Source: Nitrospinota bacterium (lineage in GTDB: Bacteria; JADFOP01). Taken from it: a stretch of DNA of 34,003 nt. The stretch lies in NCBI GenBank assembly GCA_022562795.1, contig JADFOP010000020.1, positions 1 to 34,003 on the forward strand. The letters run 5' to 3'. Positions 16,225 through 24,165 of the stretch are shown here, piece by piece. Under the pieces are notes generated by a model that was not told the origin of the DNA, did not search any database, and worked only from the letters and a program-made list of their open reading frames with translations. The translations under genes and the position numbers were made by a program. The stretch's first letter is position 1; every line of letters starts with the position of its first letter.

Positions 16225-17444
16225 CACGCCGGTGGTGTGGAGCCCTCCTTGCTGGTCTCGTCGCGGCCCTCATAGGCTGCGCCAGCCAGCCGGAAGTGAC
16301 GGCCCCCGGGCCCACGAGGGACATCCGGCTGCCCATCCGGGTAGCCGTCCTGCCATTCTATCTTGACGTGAAACCGCCCGCCGACCCGCTCCAGCGCCTG
16401 GCGACTCAGATTCTCAGGGAGCAGTTCTTCAACCGCTTTTCCGCTCTAGGCTACCTCGACCTCGACCTGGCCGAAGTCGACCGTCGCCTCAAGGGCGCCA
16501 ATATCTTACCCGAGCAAGCCGCCGTAGCCCGTTCCCCCAACAGATTGGCCGCCATCCTAGGGGTGGACGGCCTCATCGTGGGTCGGGTGAAGGAGGTCTC
16601 CACGTTTAAAGGGGGGGTCTACACCGACGCGCGCCTTGGCGGGACAATCAAGCTTATCTCCTCGGATGGCGCCATCGTCTGGGAGGCCGAGCACACCGAG
16701 AGCCGCAAAGGGGGGCTGATCCTTCGTGGCGGCGAGCTGCTTCGGGCCATAGAAGACCTCCAGAGCCAGTTCAAGGACGAGCGGCACGTAACCTACCTGA
16801 AGCTGGCCGAGGAGTTTAGCCGCAAAGTAGTGGCAACCGTGCCGCAGCCTGCCCGGAATGTAGCCGAGTCCGTCGCACCGCCGCGTATTCGCCGGGTGAG
16901 CGTGCAGGTAGAGACGAAGCGGGTTCTTCAGGCTGGCGACCTGATACGCGTGGTTGTGGAGGGAGACACCGAAATGACCGGAACCATGAACCTCGGGCTA
17001 TGGCGTTCGGGTCTTCCACTGGTGGAGGGCTCACGGGGCAGGTACGAAGGCGCGTACACGATCCAGGCGGGTGATTCTGCCTCGGCCGTTCCCGTGATGG
17101 TCCGGCTGACCGACGCCTTCGGCCTGAGCGCAACCAGTCAGGCTGCTGGGATGGCCCTCACCGTGGATGCCGCTCCGCCGCCGCCGCCGGAGGAGGTGGT
17201 GGCCGAAGCCATTGCGGGCCAGGGGGTCGTCGTACGATGGCGTGTCGGCGCCGAGGCGTCCGGCGTCGCCCTCTACCGCTCTTGCCCTCCTGGAGGGGAG
17301 CTTATCCTGATGGCCCGGATCACCGACGGAGCGAGTTTCACAGACCGGTCGGGACTGGCCTCGGCGGGCTCGTGCAGCTACCAGGCGGCAACTTACGATG
17401 CCCACCGGAATCTCTCTTATCCGGTTGTGGCGAAGTGGAGGTAG
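16221..17444 (+). CDS. DUF799/GNA1162-like lipoprotein with beta and FN3-like domains
   Basis: A 407-residue predicted lipoprotein with signal peptide and lipobox LIGC (Cys20). Residues about 35-210 resemble DUF799/GNA1162- or CsgG-type envelope proteins: IRVAVLPFYLD, AAILGVDGLIVGRV, and GGTIKLISSDGAIVWEAEHTE. A beta-rich module follows (LQAGDLIRVVVEGD to RYEGAYTIQAGD), which the next gene also carries. A proline hinge (PPPPPEE) then leads to an FN3-like end. It starts at the ATG overlapping the cupredoxin-like stop. An open frame continues upstream to 15804 but is only an overprint of that gene. The role is probably envelope assembly or secretion; exact function unknown. Confidence 0.6.
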   Translation: MTRRWCGALLAGLVAALIGCASQPEVTAPGPTRDIRLPIRVAVLPFYLDVKPPADPLQRLATQILREQFFNRFSALGYLDLDLAEVDRRLKGANILPEQAAVARSPNRLAAILGVDGLIVGRVKEVSTFKGGVYTDARLGGTIKLISSDGAIVWEAEHTESRKGGLILRGGELLRAIEDLQSQFKDERHVTYLKLAEEFSRKVVATVPQPARNVAESVAPPRIRRVSVQVETKRVLQAGDLIRVVVEGDTEMTGTMNLGLWRSGLPLVEGSRGRYEGAYTIQAGDSASAVPVMVRLTDAFGLSATSQAAGMALTVDAAPPPPPEEVVAEAIAGQGVVVRWRVGAEASGVALYRSCPPGGELILMARITDGASFTDRSGLASAGSCSYQAATYDAHRNLSYPVVAKWR

Positions 17445-17452
17445 CTGGCGCA

Positions 17453-18418
17453 ATGGACGCCCTACGCTTGAGGATCCGTGCCCTTGCTCTTATTTTCCTC
17501 ATGGCCCTCCTGCCAGGGGTGGACGAAGCGGCCGGAGCCTCGGCCGAGGCCTTCGCCCCGAATCGGGGCCATACAGTCGCGGTGCTCCCCTTCCGGTTCG
17601 CAGCAGGCAAGGGGCTCGGCGGACGGGGGGCGGATACGGACCCCGACGAGGCGGCGGCCCTCGTTCGGGAACAGGTGACGGCCAACCTGCGGCGAGGGCC
17701 GTGGAGGCTACTGGAGCTAAACCAGGTCGATGCCGTCTTGGCCGGCCGTGGATGGGGAGAGCCGGAGGCCTTGGAGCGGGCCGGCCCGCGGCCCGTCGGG
17801 CAGGCTCTCGGCGCGGAGCTCCTCTTCTACGGAGAGGTGACCCACTGGGGTCGCCACTACATGCTCATCCACTCCCAGGCCGAGGTGGGAGCAGACGTGC
17901 GCCTCGTGAGCGCCCGTACGGGCAAGGTCGTCTGGTCCAATTCGGGCAAGAAGGTTCGTACTGCGGGCCTGACCAAAATTCCCACGGGCATTGGCTCGGC
18001 GGTGATCACGCCCTTCCTGGGAATGCAGAAGGCCTTCCTCTTCGAGATTACCAACGAATTGGCCCGGGAGCTTACGGCCTCCCTCGTATATGGCGCCGGT
18101 GAGGCGCCGGCCGCCGCCGCGCCTCCCAAACTCCTGGTGACGTCCGCCCAAGCGGGCTCTGACGGTCTCGTGGAGCCGGGCGACAGGATCACCGTAGTGG
18201 CCATCGGCCAGCCGGACCTCACGGCCACGTTCTCTGTAGGCCCCGAGCGGCGCGACCTCCCCATGACGGAGTTCGGCCCGGGCCGCTACGTCGGCGCTTA
18301 CGAAGTGGCCCCGGGCGACCGATTCACCAATGCGCCCATCACCGTAAATCTCTTCACCCGAGCCGGCGGGCTGACGTCCGCGACCCTGTTCTCTCCCATT
18401 GTGAGCACCAGGCCTTAA
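17453..18418 (+). CDS. DUF799/GNA1162-like exported protein, paralogue of 16221 gene
   Basis: A 321-residue protein with a signal peptide but no lipobox cysteine. The core repeats the neighbour's pattern: HTVAVLPFRFA, RLLELNQVDAVL, GAELLFYGEVTHWG, and VRLVSARTGKVVWSNSGKK, the characteristic DUF799 strand order. The C-terminal module (VEPGDRITVVAIGQ, GRYVGAYEVAPGD) matches the module in the previous protein, so the two arose by duplication. It starts eight bases after the previous stop, with GGAGG upstream. One lipid-anchored and one soluble copy suggest a periplasmic pair, as in accessory factors of envelope secretion. The function is not established. Confidence 0.6.
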   Translation: MDALRLRIRALALIFLMALLPGVDEAAGASAEAFAPNRGHTVAVLPFRFAAGKGLGGRGADTDPDEAAALVREQVTANLRRGPWRLLELNQVDAVLAGRGWGEPEALERAGPRPVGQALGAELLFYGEVTHWGRHYMLIHSQAEVGADVRLVSARTGKVVWSNSGKKVRTAGLTKIPTGIGSAVITPFLGMQKAFLFEITNELARELTASLVYGAGEAPAAAAPPKLLVTSAQAGSDGLVEPGDRITVVAIGQPDLTATFSVGPERRDLPMTEFGPGRYVGAYEVAPGDRFTNAPITVNLFTRAGGLTSATLFSPIVSTRP

Positions 18419-18479
18419 TGCTCCCCGCTTGACGAACGCCTCCTTACTTCACAGATTGAACCATCAGGAGGGATTATCA

Positions 18480-20165
18480 ATGCCCGCAACCGACACCGAG
18501 GCGCTCGGCCTAATCGATGAAGTCCTGGACTCTTACTGTCGGGCCAACCCTGTATGGGCAACCTACGCCGGCGTGCGAGATTTCGACGGCGCCCTACCCG
18601 ACCTGCGAGCCGAGGCCAGGCAGGAGTGGCTGGAGGCCAGGAAGGATTTCGCCCGGCGGCTCAAAGAGGTCCTGGAAGATGGCGAGGGGCTGTCGCGCGA
18701 TGCGCGACTCGATCTCGACTTCCTCAAGCGCAAATTGGATATGGAGGTCTCTTTGGAGGAAGCCACACGTCCGGCGGAGCGCAATCCGACACTCGCCCCC
18801 AAGAGCGCCCTATACGGGCTCTACTTCCTTACGCTTAGGCCCTTCGGGGACGAGGGGGAGCGGGCCGCTCGGCTGAGCGAGAGGCTACGGGGTGTGCCGG
18901 CTCTCTTGGAGGAGGGCGCCCGGCAGCTCGTTGAGCCTGCAGAGGTTCCTCCCCTCTGGGTGACGGTCGCCCGCCAGCTCGTCCAGGGTGGGGATACCTT
19001 CATCGCCGCTGTGGTGCCCGCATTGGCTTCCGAGGCCCCCTCGTTGGCCTCCGATCTCGATCGGGCCAGCGCAGTGGCCCGAGATTCCTTGGAAAAGTAT
19101 GGCCGCTTTCTTGACAAGCTCGCCGAGCGGGCCGCCGGAGACTTCGCCGTGGGGGAGGCCCTCTTCAACAGCATCTGTCAGGACTTCCACGGTCTCGGCC
19201 ACAGGGCGGGCGATCTGGTGGCAATAGGCCACGACGCGATCGATCAGACGAAAGCGGCTCTCGCAGAGGAGGCCCGCCTCATCGAGGCAGGCGAGGACTG
19301 GGAGAGCGTTACCGAGAGGCTTCAGGGTGATGTGGTCGAGCCCTCCGAAGTCCTCCCTCTCTACCGCGATCAGATGGAGAGAGCGCGCCGGTTCGTCGAG
19401 GAGCGGGACCTGGCGACCATCCCGGAGGATGAGCGGCTGGAGATTGTCCCAACGCCTCCCTTCGCCCGGGTCATCATCCCATACGCCGCCTACATCCCAC
19501 CCGGGGCTTTTGAGGCCGACCAGACCGGCTACTTTTGGGTGACCCCGGTGGATGAGGCCGACCCGAAGGTCCGATCCGAGCGCCTTCGGGGTCATTGCCC
19601 GACGAAGGCCCAGGTGACCGCGCTGCACGAGGCTTACCCGGGCCACCACCTCCAGTTCACCAGGGCCAACCGCTTGGCCTGGCCCGTCCGGAAGCTTTTC
19701 TCCTCGACGGTCCTGGTGGAGGGATGGGCTCTTTACTGTGAGGAGCTCATGTACGAGGAGGGTTTTTATACCGAGCCCGGGGTGCGCTTCATGGAGCTGC
19801 TCGGCCAGCTCTGGCGGGACTGTCGGGTAGTCATCGACGCTTCCCTTCACACGAGGCAAATGACGCCCGAGCAGGCCGTGGAGATGCTCGTGAGCGTGGC
19901 CAAGCTCTCCCGGCCAAACGCCGAGGCCGAGGTGCTCCGATACACCTTAAGCCCCACCCAGCCGATGAGCTACCACATGGGCAAGCGCGAGCTGCTCTTC
20001 TTGCGGACGGCCTACCGGCAGCTGCTCGGAGACCGATTCGACCTGAAAGCGTTCCACGACAAGCTGCTCGACTTTGGGAGCCTGCCGCTACCCACCATCC
20101 GGGACGCCATGCTCGAAGACGCCCGGGGCCTGTCCTCGGCAGGTGGTGTCGGGGTTCCGGCTTAG
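18480..20165 (+). CDS. DUF885-family metallo-carboxypeptidase-like protein
   Basis: A 561-residue member of DUF885, a family of predicted zinc peptidases. The zinc motif is LHEAYPGHHLQ (His383, Glu384, His389/390), a modified HExxH typical of the family. The downstream third ligand is Glu414 in VEGWALYCEE. No signal peptide is seen, so it is probably cytoplasmic. The ATG at 18480 has AGGAGG nine bases upstream; an in-frame TTG at 18429 is ignored. The last codons and the stop (GVGVPA-TAG) lie inside a repeat that recurs at 20572, so the native C-terminus may have been replaced. It follows the DUF799-like genes closely. Confidence 0.8.
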   Translation: MPATDTEALGLIDEVLDSYCRANPVWATYAGVRDFDGALPDLRAEARQEWLEARKDFARRLKEVLEDGEGLSRDARLDLDFLKRKLDMEVSLEEATRPAERNPTLAPKSALYGLYFLTLRPFGDEGERAARLSERLRGVPALLEEGARQLVEPAEVPPLWVTVARQLVQGGDTFIAAVVPALASEAPSLASDLDRASAVARDSLEKYGRFLDKLAERAAGDFAVGEALFNSICQDFHGLGHRAGDLVAIGHDAIDQTKAALAEEARLIEAGEDWESVTERLQGDVVEPSEVLPLYRDQMERARRFVEERDLATIPEDERLEIVPTPPFARVIIPYAAYIPPGAFEADQTGYFWVTPVDEADPKVRSERLRGHCPTKAQVTALHEAYPGHHLQFTRANRLAWPVRKLFSSTVLVEGWALYCEELMYEEGFYTEPGVRFMELLGQLWRDCRVVIDASLHTRQMTPEQAVEMLVSVAKLSRPNAEAEVLRYTLSPTQPMSYHMGKRELLFLRTAYRQLLGDRFDLKAFHDKLLDFGSLPLPTIRDAMLEDARGLSSAGGVGVPA

Positions 20166-20182
20166 GCCCGCCTGAGGCGGAA
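20143..20182. repeat. Repeat copy A (GGTGTCG...CCGCCTGAGGCGGAA)
   Basis: About 38 bases here match a second copy at 20572-20609 at roughly 33 positions. Both end in the same 15 bases, including the palindrome CCGCCTGAGGCGG. This copy overlaps the end of the DUF885 gene and supplies its stop codon. Confidence 0.7.
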
Positions 20183-20440
20183 GGTTGGATTGCCAGGAAT
20201 TTCCAGCTAAAACCCTCAAGCCTTATAATTTTAATTGCTTACAAGAATTGGACACCTCCTTTAGACCCGTCTATTTCCCGGAAGCTCGTGATTCTTAATA
20301 ATCGCAGCAAAATCAACAGCTTATGGTAAGTTGAGATTTTTGGACGCTATTTGACACCGTAGGCTTAATTCCAAGGCTGGTGTCTCCTACAAGTCCAGTA
20401 AAATCAATATACAAAGTCCATTTTGGTACATTTGGAAAGT

Positions 20441-20466
20441 TGTCAAGATGTGTCAAAAAGTGTCAA
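20441..20466. repeat. Three TGTCAA boxes at exact 10-bp spacing
   Basis: TGTCAA occurs at 20441, 20451 and 20461, with a variant TGTCCAA at 20470. Inverted relatives appear at 20247 (TTGGACA) and 20350 (TTGACAC). Spacing of one helical turn suggests a protein-binding array. Confidence 0.55.
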
Positions 20467-20496
20467 ATCTGTCCAATCTCTCAGGTCGCGGCAGAT

Positions 20497-20520
20497 GGTG
20501 TCGGGGTCCGGGGCGACCCC
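20497..20520. repeat. Hairpin GTCGGGGT...ACCCCGAC
   Basis: Perfect 8-bp arms flank an 8-base loop. The left arm shares GGTGTCGGGGT with repeat copies A and B, so this is a partial third copy of the same element. No T-run follows, so it is not an intrinsic terminator. Confidence 0.55.
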
Positions 20521-20571
20521 GACTACCCCAAAGTGTGGGAATGCCCTTTGCGGCCCTCCGCCAAAATATAA

Positions 20572-20609
20572 GGTGTCGTGGTTCCGCCTGACGTCCGCCT
20601 GAGGCGGAA
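20572..20609. repeat. Repeat copy B
   Basis: This is the second copy of the element seen at 20143-20182, same orientation. It lies in intergenic DNA and carries the identical palindromic end CCGCCTGAGGCGG plus AA. Confidence 0.7.
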
Positions 20610-20882
20610 CTACCCTTTAATTAAAATTCAGGCAGTATAGAATGTACGGGAAGTGCGTGACGACCACCCTTGCATTTTGATACTACTCTTTTAAGATGCG
20701 GATTGGGGGTGCGTCTTCGCCCGGCTGTTCAACTGGATTATCCCAAGCGGGTCTAAAGTAGATAGGACGTGGACGATACGCTGATCCCGACGCCGGACTT
20801 ATCTCCCGTTATTTTCAACATAGGTCGGGAGTCTCCGCGATCTCGCTCTCCCTTTAGCCCGATTAAGCGATAGGAGGCTTTC

Positions 20883-22289
20883 ATGAACGGAATGAGGTTT
20901 GGTCTTGTTGGTATGCTCGTTGGGTCAATCGTGCTGTTTTCTTCAGGGGCTACACGGTCCGCTGAGGAGAGCCAAGTCGTCACAGCCGACGACCGGACGG
21001 CGCTGACGCTAACCATCTACGACCGGGGGTCGGCCCTGGTTGAGGAGACCCGCCGGGTGCGCCTTCCTGCTTCCGGGAGGATTGTATGGCGGGATGCGCC
21101 TAAGACTTTAGACCCTACGAGCGTTCAGCTTGAAGGCCCCAGGGGGCTTCAAGTCCTGGAGGAGCGCTTCCTCTACGACCCCCTCACTCATGAACGTCTC
21201 CTCAAAGCCGCCCGGGGCGGGCGGGTCGACCTCGTGGTGACGTCCCAGCAGACGGGCGAGGAGAGCAGAACTGAGGCCGTACTCCTCGCCGCCGAGGGCG
21301 CCCCGGTATTCCAGATCGGGGAGGAGGTCCATTTGGGACATCCCGGCCGCGTAGTCCTGCCCCGCATGCCCGGATCACTCGTCCCGGAGCCGGAGCTACT
21401 CTGGAAGCTTGCAGGTCCGACAGGCGAAGCGGCCCTCACCGCCCGTTATCTAGCCGAGGGGTTCAATTGGCGGGCCGACTACGTTCTCCGAATTGACGAG
21501 GCGTCTCTGGTAGGAACCCTCTCTGGGGTCTTCGCCGTCACCAACACAAGCGGGGCCGACGTCCGCGACGCCTCCGTCCAGCTTGTGGCCGGCACTGTTG
21601 GGCGCGTGAAGCCCCCTATAGTCCCGTTGGCCAGGGGTGTCCGGGCGATGGCCGAGAGGGTCGCTGAGGCCCCTGTCGCCGACCTCCACCGCTACACGGT
21701 CGAGGAACCCGTAACCGTGGCCGACGGCCGCACGGTACGCCTCGGCTTCCTCCAGGCCGATAGGCTTCGGCTCGGGCGCCGCTACGAGGTTCGCGGGGGC
21801 TGGCCCGTCCTTCTAAGGCCGCGCTCGGAAGAAGAGCGGCTCCCTGTGGCCGTAATCTGGTTAATGGCAAACACGTCCGAGGCGGGCCTCGGCCGCCCTC
21901 TGCCAGGCGGCACCCTCCGGGTCTACGTTGCCCAGGATGACCGACCCCTCCTGTTCGCCGGCGAGGTGGGCCTGGGTCATACTCCTGCGGGGGTTGAGGA
22001 GGTCAAGTTAGAGACGGGCCTGGCCTTCGATCTTGTGGCGAAGCGCAGGCAGACGGAATTTCAGCGCCTTGGGAAGGATCTCTACGAGTCGGCGTGGCGG
22101 GTGACGATCGAGAACCACAAGAGAGTTGAGGCTTCCGTTCGCCTCGTCGAGCACATCCCACCCCAGGCCGAGATAATCTCGGCGAGCCACGCGCATGAGC
22201 GGGCGGCCGCCGATAGGCTCGTCTTCGATATGGTTGTACCGGCAGACAAGGCCGTAGAGGTCACCTACAAGGTCAGGGTGCGTCGGTAG
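20883..22289 (+). CDS. DUF4139-domain exported protein
   Basis: A 468-residue exported protein; the signal peptide covers residues 1-27 (hydrophobic core GLVGMLVGSIVLF). The sequence shows the DUF4139 pattern: an N-terminal part beginning LTLTIYDRGSALVEETRRVRLP, the conserved YLAEGFNWRADYVLRI block around residue 200, a beta-rich region with KRRYEVRG-like and LPGGTLRVY segments, and an ending with VEVTYKVRVRR. Members are found in many bacteria, with eukaryotic relatives of mucoidy-inhibitor A type. The biochemical role is unknown. The ATG at 20883 has AGGAGG eight bases upstream. It is transcribed alone. Confidence 0.75.
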   Translation: MNGMRFGLVGMLVGSIVLFSSGATRSAEESQVVTADDRTALTLTIYDRGSALVEETRRVRLPASGRIVWRDAPKTLDPTSVQLEGPRGLQVLEERFLYDPLTHERLLKAARGGRVDLVVTSQQTGEESRTEAVLLAAEGAPVFQIGEEVHLGHPGRVVLPRMPGSLVPEPELLWKLAGPTGEAALTARYLAEGFNWRADYVLRIDEASLVGTLSGVFAVTNTSGADVRDASVQLVAGTVGRVKPPIVPLARGVRAMAERVAEAPVADLHRYTVEEPVTVADGRTVRLGFLQADRLRLGRRYEVRGGWPVLLRPRSEEERLPVAVIWLMANTSEAGLGRPLPGGTLRVYVAQDDRPLLFAGEVGLGHTPAGVEEVKLETGLAFDLVAKRRQTEFQRLGKDLYESAWRVTIENHKRVEASVRLVEHIPPQAEIISASHAHERAAADRLVFDMVVPADKAVEVTYKVRVRR

Positions 22290-22478
22290 GGGGTCTCTGA
22301 GGGACCGGCTCTATGTTTGGGGATTGCGAAATGTCCCAGGAAGGTTAAAATGGTTATCGGAGAGGGGAGTTGATTGAGCTCGAGGGATGCTCCCGCCTCT
22401 CTGGCAGATTTCGTCCCCTTGTACGTCGCTACAGCCGAGGGGGTCCAAGGGCGAAGTAAATGCCTTACCGGGAGTATG

Positions 22479-22506
22479 TTGTGACGAAGTCGCTCTCCCT
22501 TATCAA
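22479..22506 (+). promoter_or_regulatory. Possible promoter of the CigR-like gene
   Basis: TTGTGA (22479-22484) and TATCAA (22501-22506) are 16 bases apart, 30 bases before the ATG at 22536. This is a moderate motif match. The rest of the 246-base gap after DUF4139 shows nothing else clear. Confidence 0.35.
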
Positions 22507-22535
22507 ACTTCAGGGCATGAAAGGAGGTATCGCTC

Positions 22536-23099
22536 ATGCGCGTGCTATTTAGCCTTCTTCTCCTTGTGGCCATGGTCGGCCAGGTCGAGGCTCAAGCCCC
22601 GGCGTCCAAACGCGGGCCTAAGGGCCCCAAGTGGAAGGTGAAAGAACAATCCACGGTGAAAAAAGCACCAGACACTAAAAAGGCGCCAGACACTGAGGAT
22701 ATCGCAAGAACCATTTTTAGCGAAATCGAGAGGCGCATCATCGAGAGATATTTTGGCAAAAAGGAGGCTCCGGAGGAGGAAAAGGTTGAGAAGGGCAAGG
22801 GGGCCAAGGGCAAGAGCAAAGCGATGCCACACGGCCTCGCCAAGCGGGAGACACTCCCCCCCGGTCTTGCCCGCCATGTCGAACGTCACGGCGGCTATCT
22901 GCCGCCGGGACTACAGAAGCGCGATTTCCCTGACGACCTAGCTTCGCTCCTGCCGAAGACGTCGCCCGGCCTAGAACGGGTGATCGTCGACAACAATGTG
23001 GTGCTGATCGAGAGGGCGACCGGGCTGGTCCTCGACGTTCTCGAAAACGTGTTAAAGAAGAAAGACATCGGCGCTAAAGGCCACCGCTCAGAGGATTAG
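22536..23099 (+). CDS. CigR-like exported protein with LPPGL motifs
   Basis: A 187-residue exported protein with a signal peptide (MRVLFSLLLLVAMVGQVEA). After it comes a Lys/Pro-rich low-complexity stretch with a repeated APDTKKAPDT unit, then a charged helix. The C-terminal domain has MPHGLAKRETLPPGLARHV, YLPPGLQKRDFP and DLASLLP, and ends GLERVIVDNNVVLIERATGLVLDVLENVL. This LPPGL-LPPGL-NNVVLI-TG-V-DVL order is that of the RcnB/CigR-type periplasmic domain. CigR is an anti-virulence factor in Salmonella, but the general role of the family is unclear. The ATG at 22536 follows AAAGGAGG. Confidence 0.6.
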   Translation: MRVLFSLLLLVAMVGQVEAQAPASKRGPKGPKWKVKEQSTVKKAPDTKKAPDTEDIARTIFSEIERRIIERYFGKKEAPEEEKVEKGKGAKGKSKAMPHGLAKRETLPPGLARHVERHGGYLPPGLQKRDFPDDLASLLPKTSPGLERVIVDNNVVLIERATGLVLDVLENVLKKKDIGAKGHRSED

Positions 23100-23543
23100 C
23101 AAGACGCAAAGCATAGGGGATTCCACATCCCAATGGCGCAATCAGTGATGGATTAAGCACGGGTTTTCTTGTTCCTGGGGGACGATAATTGGTAGTAATT
23201 AACCTAATTTTCATGTAATGTAGAGCCACGATTGCCTGTGATAATCTTCCCCGCCATTTGGTCCATTTACCATTAACAATGAGTACATGTGATTACTTGA
23301 GGCATATCGTAGGCTCTCCAAAAAAAACTATACATTTGTAAAAAAGGCCTTGCGTTCTTTCACAGACCCCGTAGAATGGCACCTTGTGTGCCCGGGAGCG
23401 GTTTCCCCGGAAGAGGAGTAATTAATTAAATTACAAAGGGTTGAGCGCCTTAGGGCCCTTTGAGGGGCCCATTTTTTTGGCGACACGGCACGGCCGGAAC
23501 TAGGACGAAGCAAAGACGCGCACGACAACGAAACGGGATTGAG
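23100..23543. other. AT-rich intergenic region with an orphan terminator
   Basis: This 444-base AT-rich gap has a small GGGAT/ATCCC hairpin just after the CigR-like stop, several A- and T-runs, and a strong intrinsic terminator at 23453-23478. No tRNA, tmRNA or open frame with a ribosome binding site is visible. The terminator could end a long CigR-like transcript or an unannotated small RNA. Confidence 0.5.
23453..23478 (+). terminator. Rho-independent terminator, no gene directly upstream
   Basis: The stem GGGCCC/GGGCCC (23453-23458 and 23465-23470) with loop TTTGAG is followed by A and seven T residues. The nearest upstream plus-strand gene ends more than 350 bases away. Confidence 0.7.
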
Positions 23544-24011
23544 ATGCCAGGCAATTTGCTCTTAAAACTTCAGGCGGCTGTCAATGAAGGGAGAACCATC
23601 AACGATCTTGATAATATTTATCTCGTTGAGGATGGGATTATCGGAAAACGGTGCCGGAATAAAGAGCGCGCCTATAACGAATATGAGATAGGAAAATTTC
23701 TTTTTGAGAATGGCGTGCAAGTTCCTAATATGTTCAATTTAATTACGCCGGGTTCCTTAATGATTCGTAAATCCTCCAAAAACTCTCCAAAAGATTGGTT
23801 CATATTGATGGAAAGAATAAAGGGTAAAACCATAAAGGAGTTGGCCGGAATAGAGAAAAAGGAGGCGATTGAACAACGCAAGTCTGAGTTAGAAAAAGTT
23901 TTGGCTCTGAATGTCCATCATCCTGACTCCGCTTATGACGATAATTCGATATATGATGCAAAGCAGAAGAAGTTATACCTAATTGATTTCGAACATTGGA
24001 GAAAATTATAA
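23544..24011 (+). CDS. Small protein-kinase-like (APH/RIO-fold) protein
   Basis: A 155-residue protein with clearly lower GC than the surrounding genes. It shows kinase-like features: YLVEDGIIGKRCRNKERAYNEYEIGKFL (Lys and Glu of the N-lobe), the hinge FILMERIKGKTIKEL, and the ending HHPDSAYDDNSIYD..LYLIDFEH, which parallels the catalytic HxD..N loop and DFG-like metal motif of aminoglycoside or LPS-type kinases. It is about half the usual length, so it may be a minimal kinase or a truncated one. The ATG at 23544 lacks a strong binding site; an open frame to 23460 runs over the terminator and is unlikely. It was probably acquired horizontally. Confidence 0.6.
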   Translation: MPGNLLLKLQAAVNEGRTINDLDNIYLVEDGIIGKRCRNKERAYNEYEIGKFLFENGVQVPNMFNLITPGSLMIRKSSKNSPKDWFILMERIKGKTIKELAGIEKKEAIEQRKSELEKVLALNVHHPDSAYDDNSIYDAKQKKLYLIDFEHWRKL

Positions 24012-24165
24012 GAGAACCGGATTATTGGTCGAATGTAACTACTGATATATCCTCTTAACCAGCACACTACAACAATCCCCGGCGAAGGTTGTTTGTGGGG
24101 ATTGCGCTCCGCAAATCTCCTTCCCTGACGGTCTTCATTTCCCGCCGTGCGTGGCGTTGGCGTCC

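Larger units (their letters stand above)
20166..20882. other. Repeat-bearing AT-richer intergenic region, no convincing gene
   Basis: This 717-base stretch has lower GC than its neighbours. It holds part of repeat copy A, three phased TGTCAA boxes at 20441-20466, an 8-bp hairpin at 20497-20520, repeat copy B at 20572-20609, and the AGGAGG ribosome binding site of the DUF4139 gene near 20872. A 63-codon frame at 20380-20571 has no binding site and is made partly of the repeats, so I do not call it a gene. No tRNA or rRNA is visible. It may be the remains of a small mobile element. Confidence 0.6.

Noticed and set aside
20380-20571. A 63-codon frame with a Cys-rich CVKKCQICP stretch
   Set aside because: It has no ribosome binding site and is built largely from the TGTCAA array and the repeat hairpin. 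A 10-bp repeat period does not fit coding DNA.
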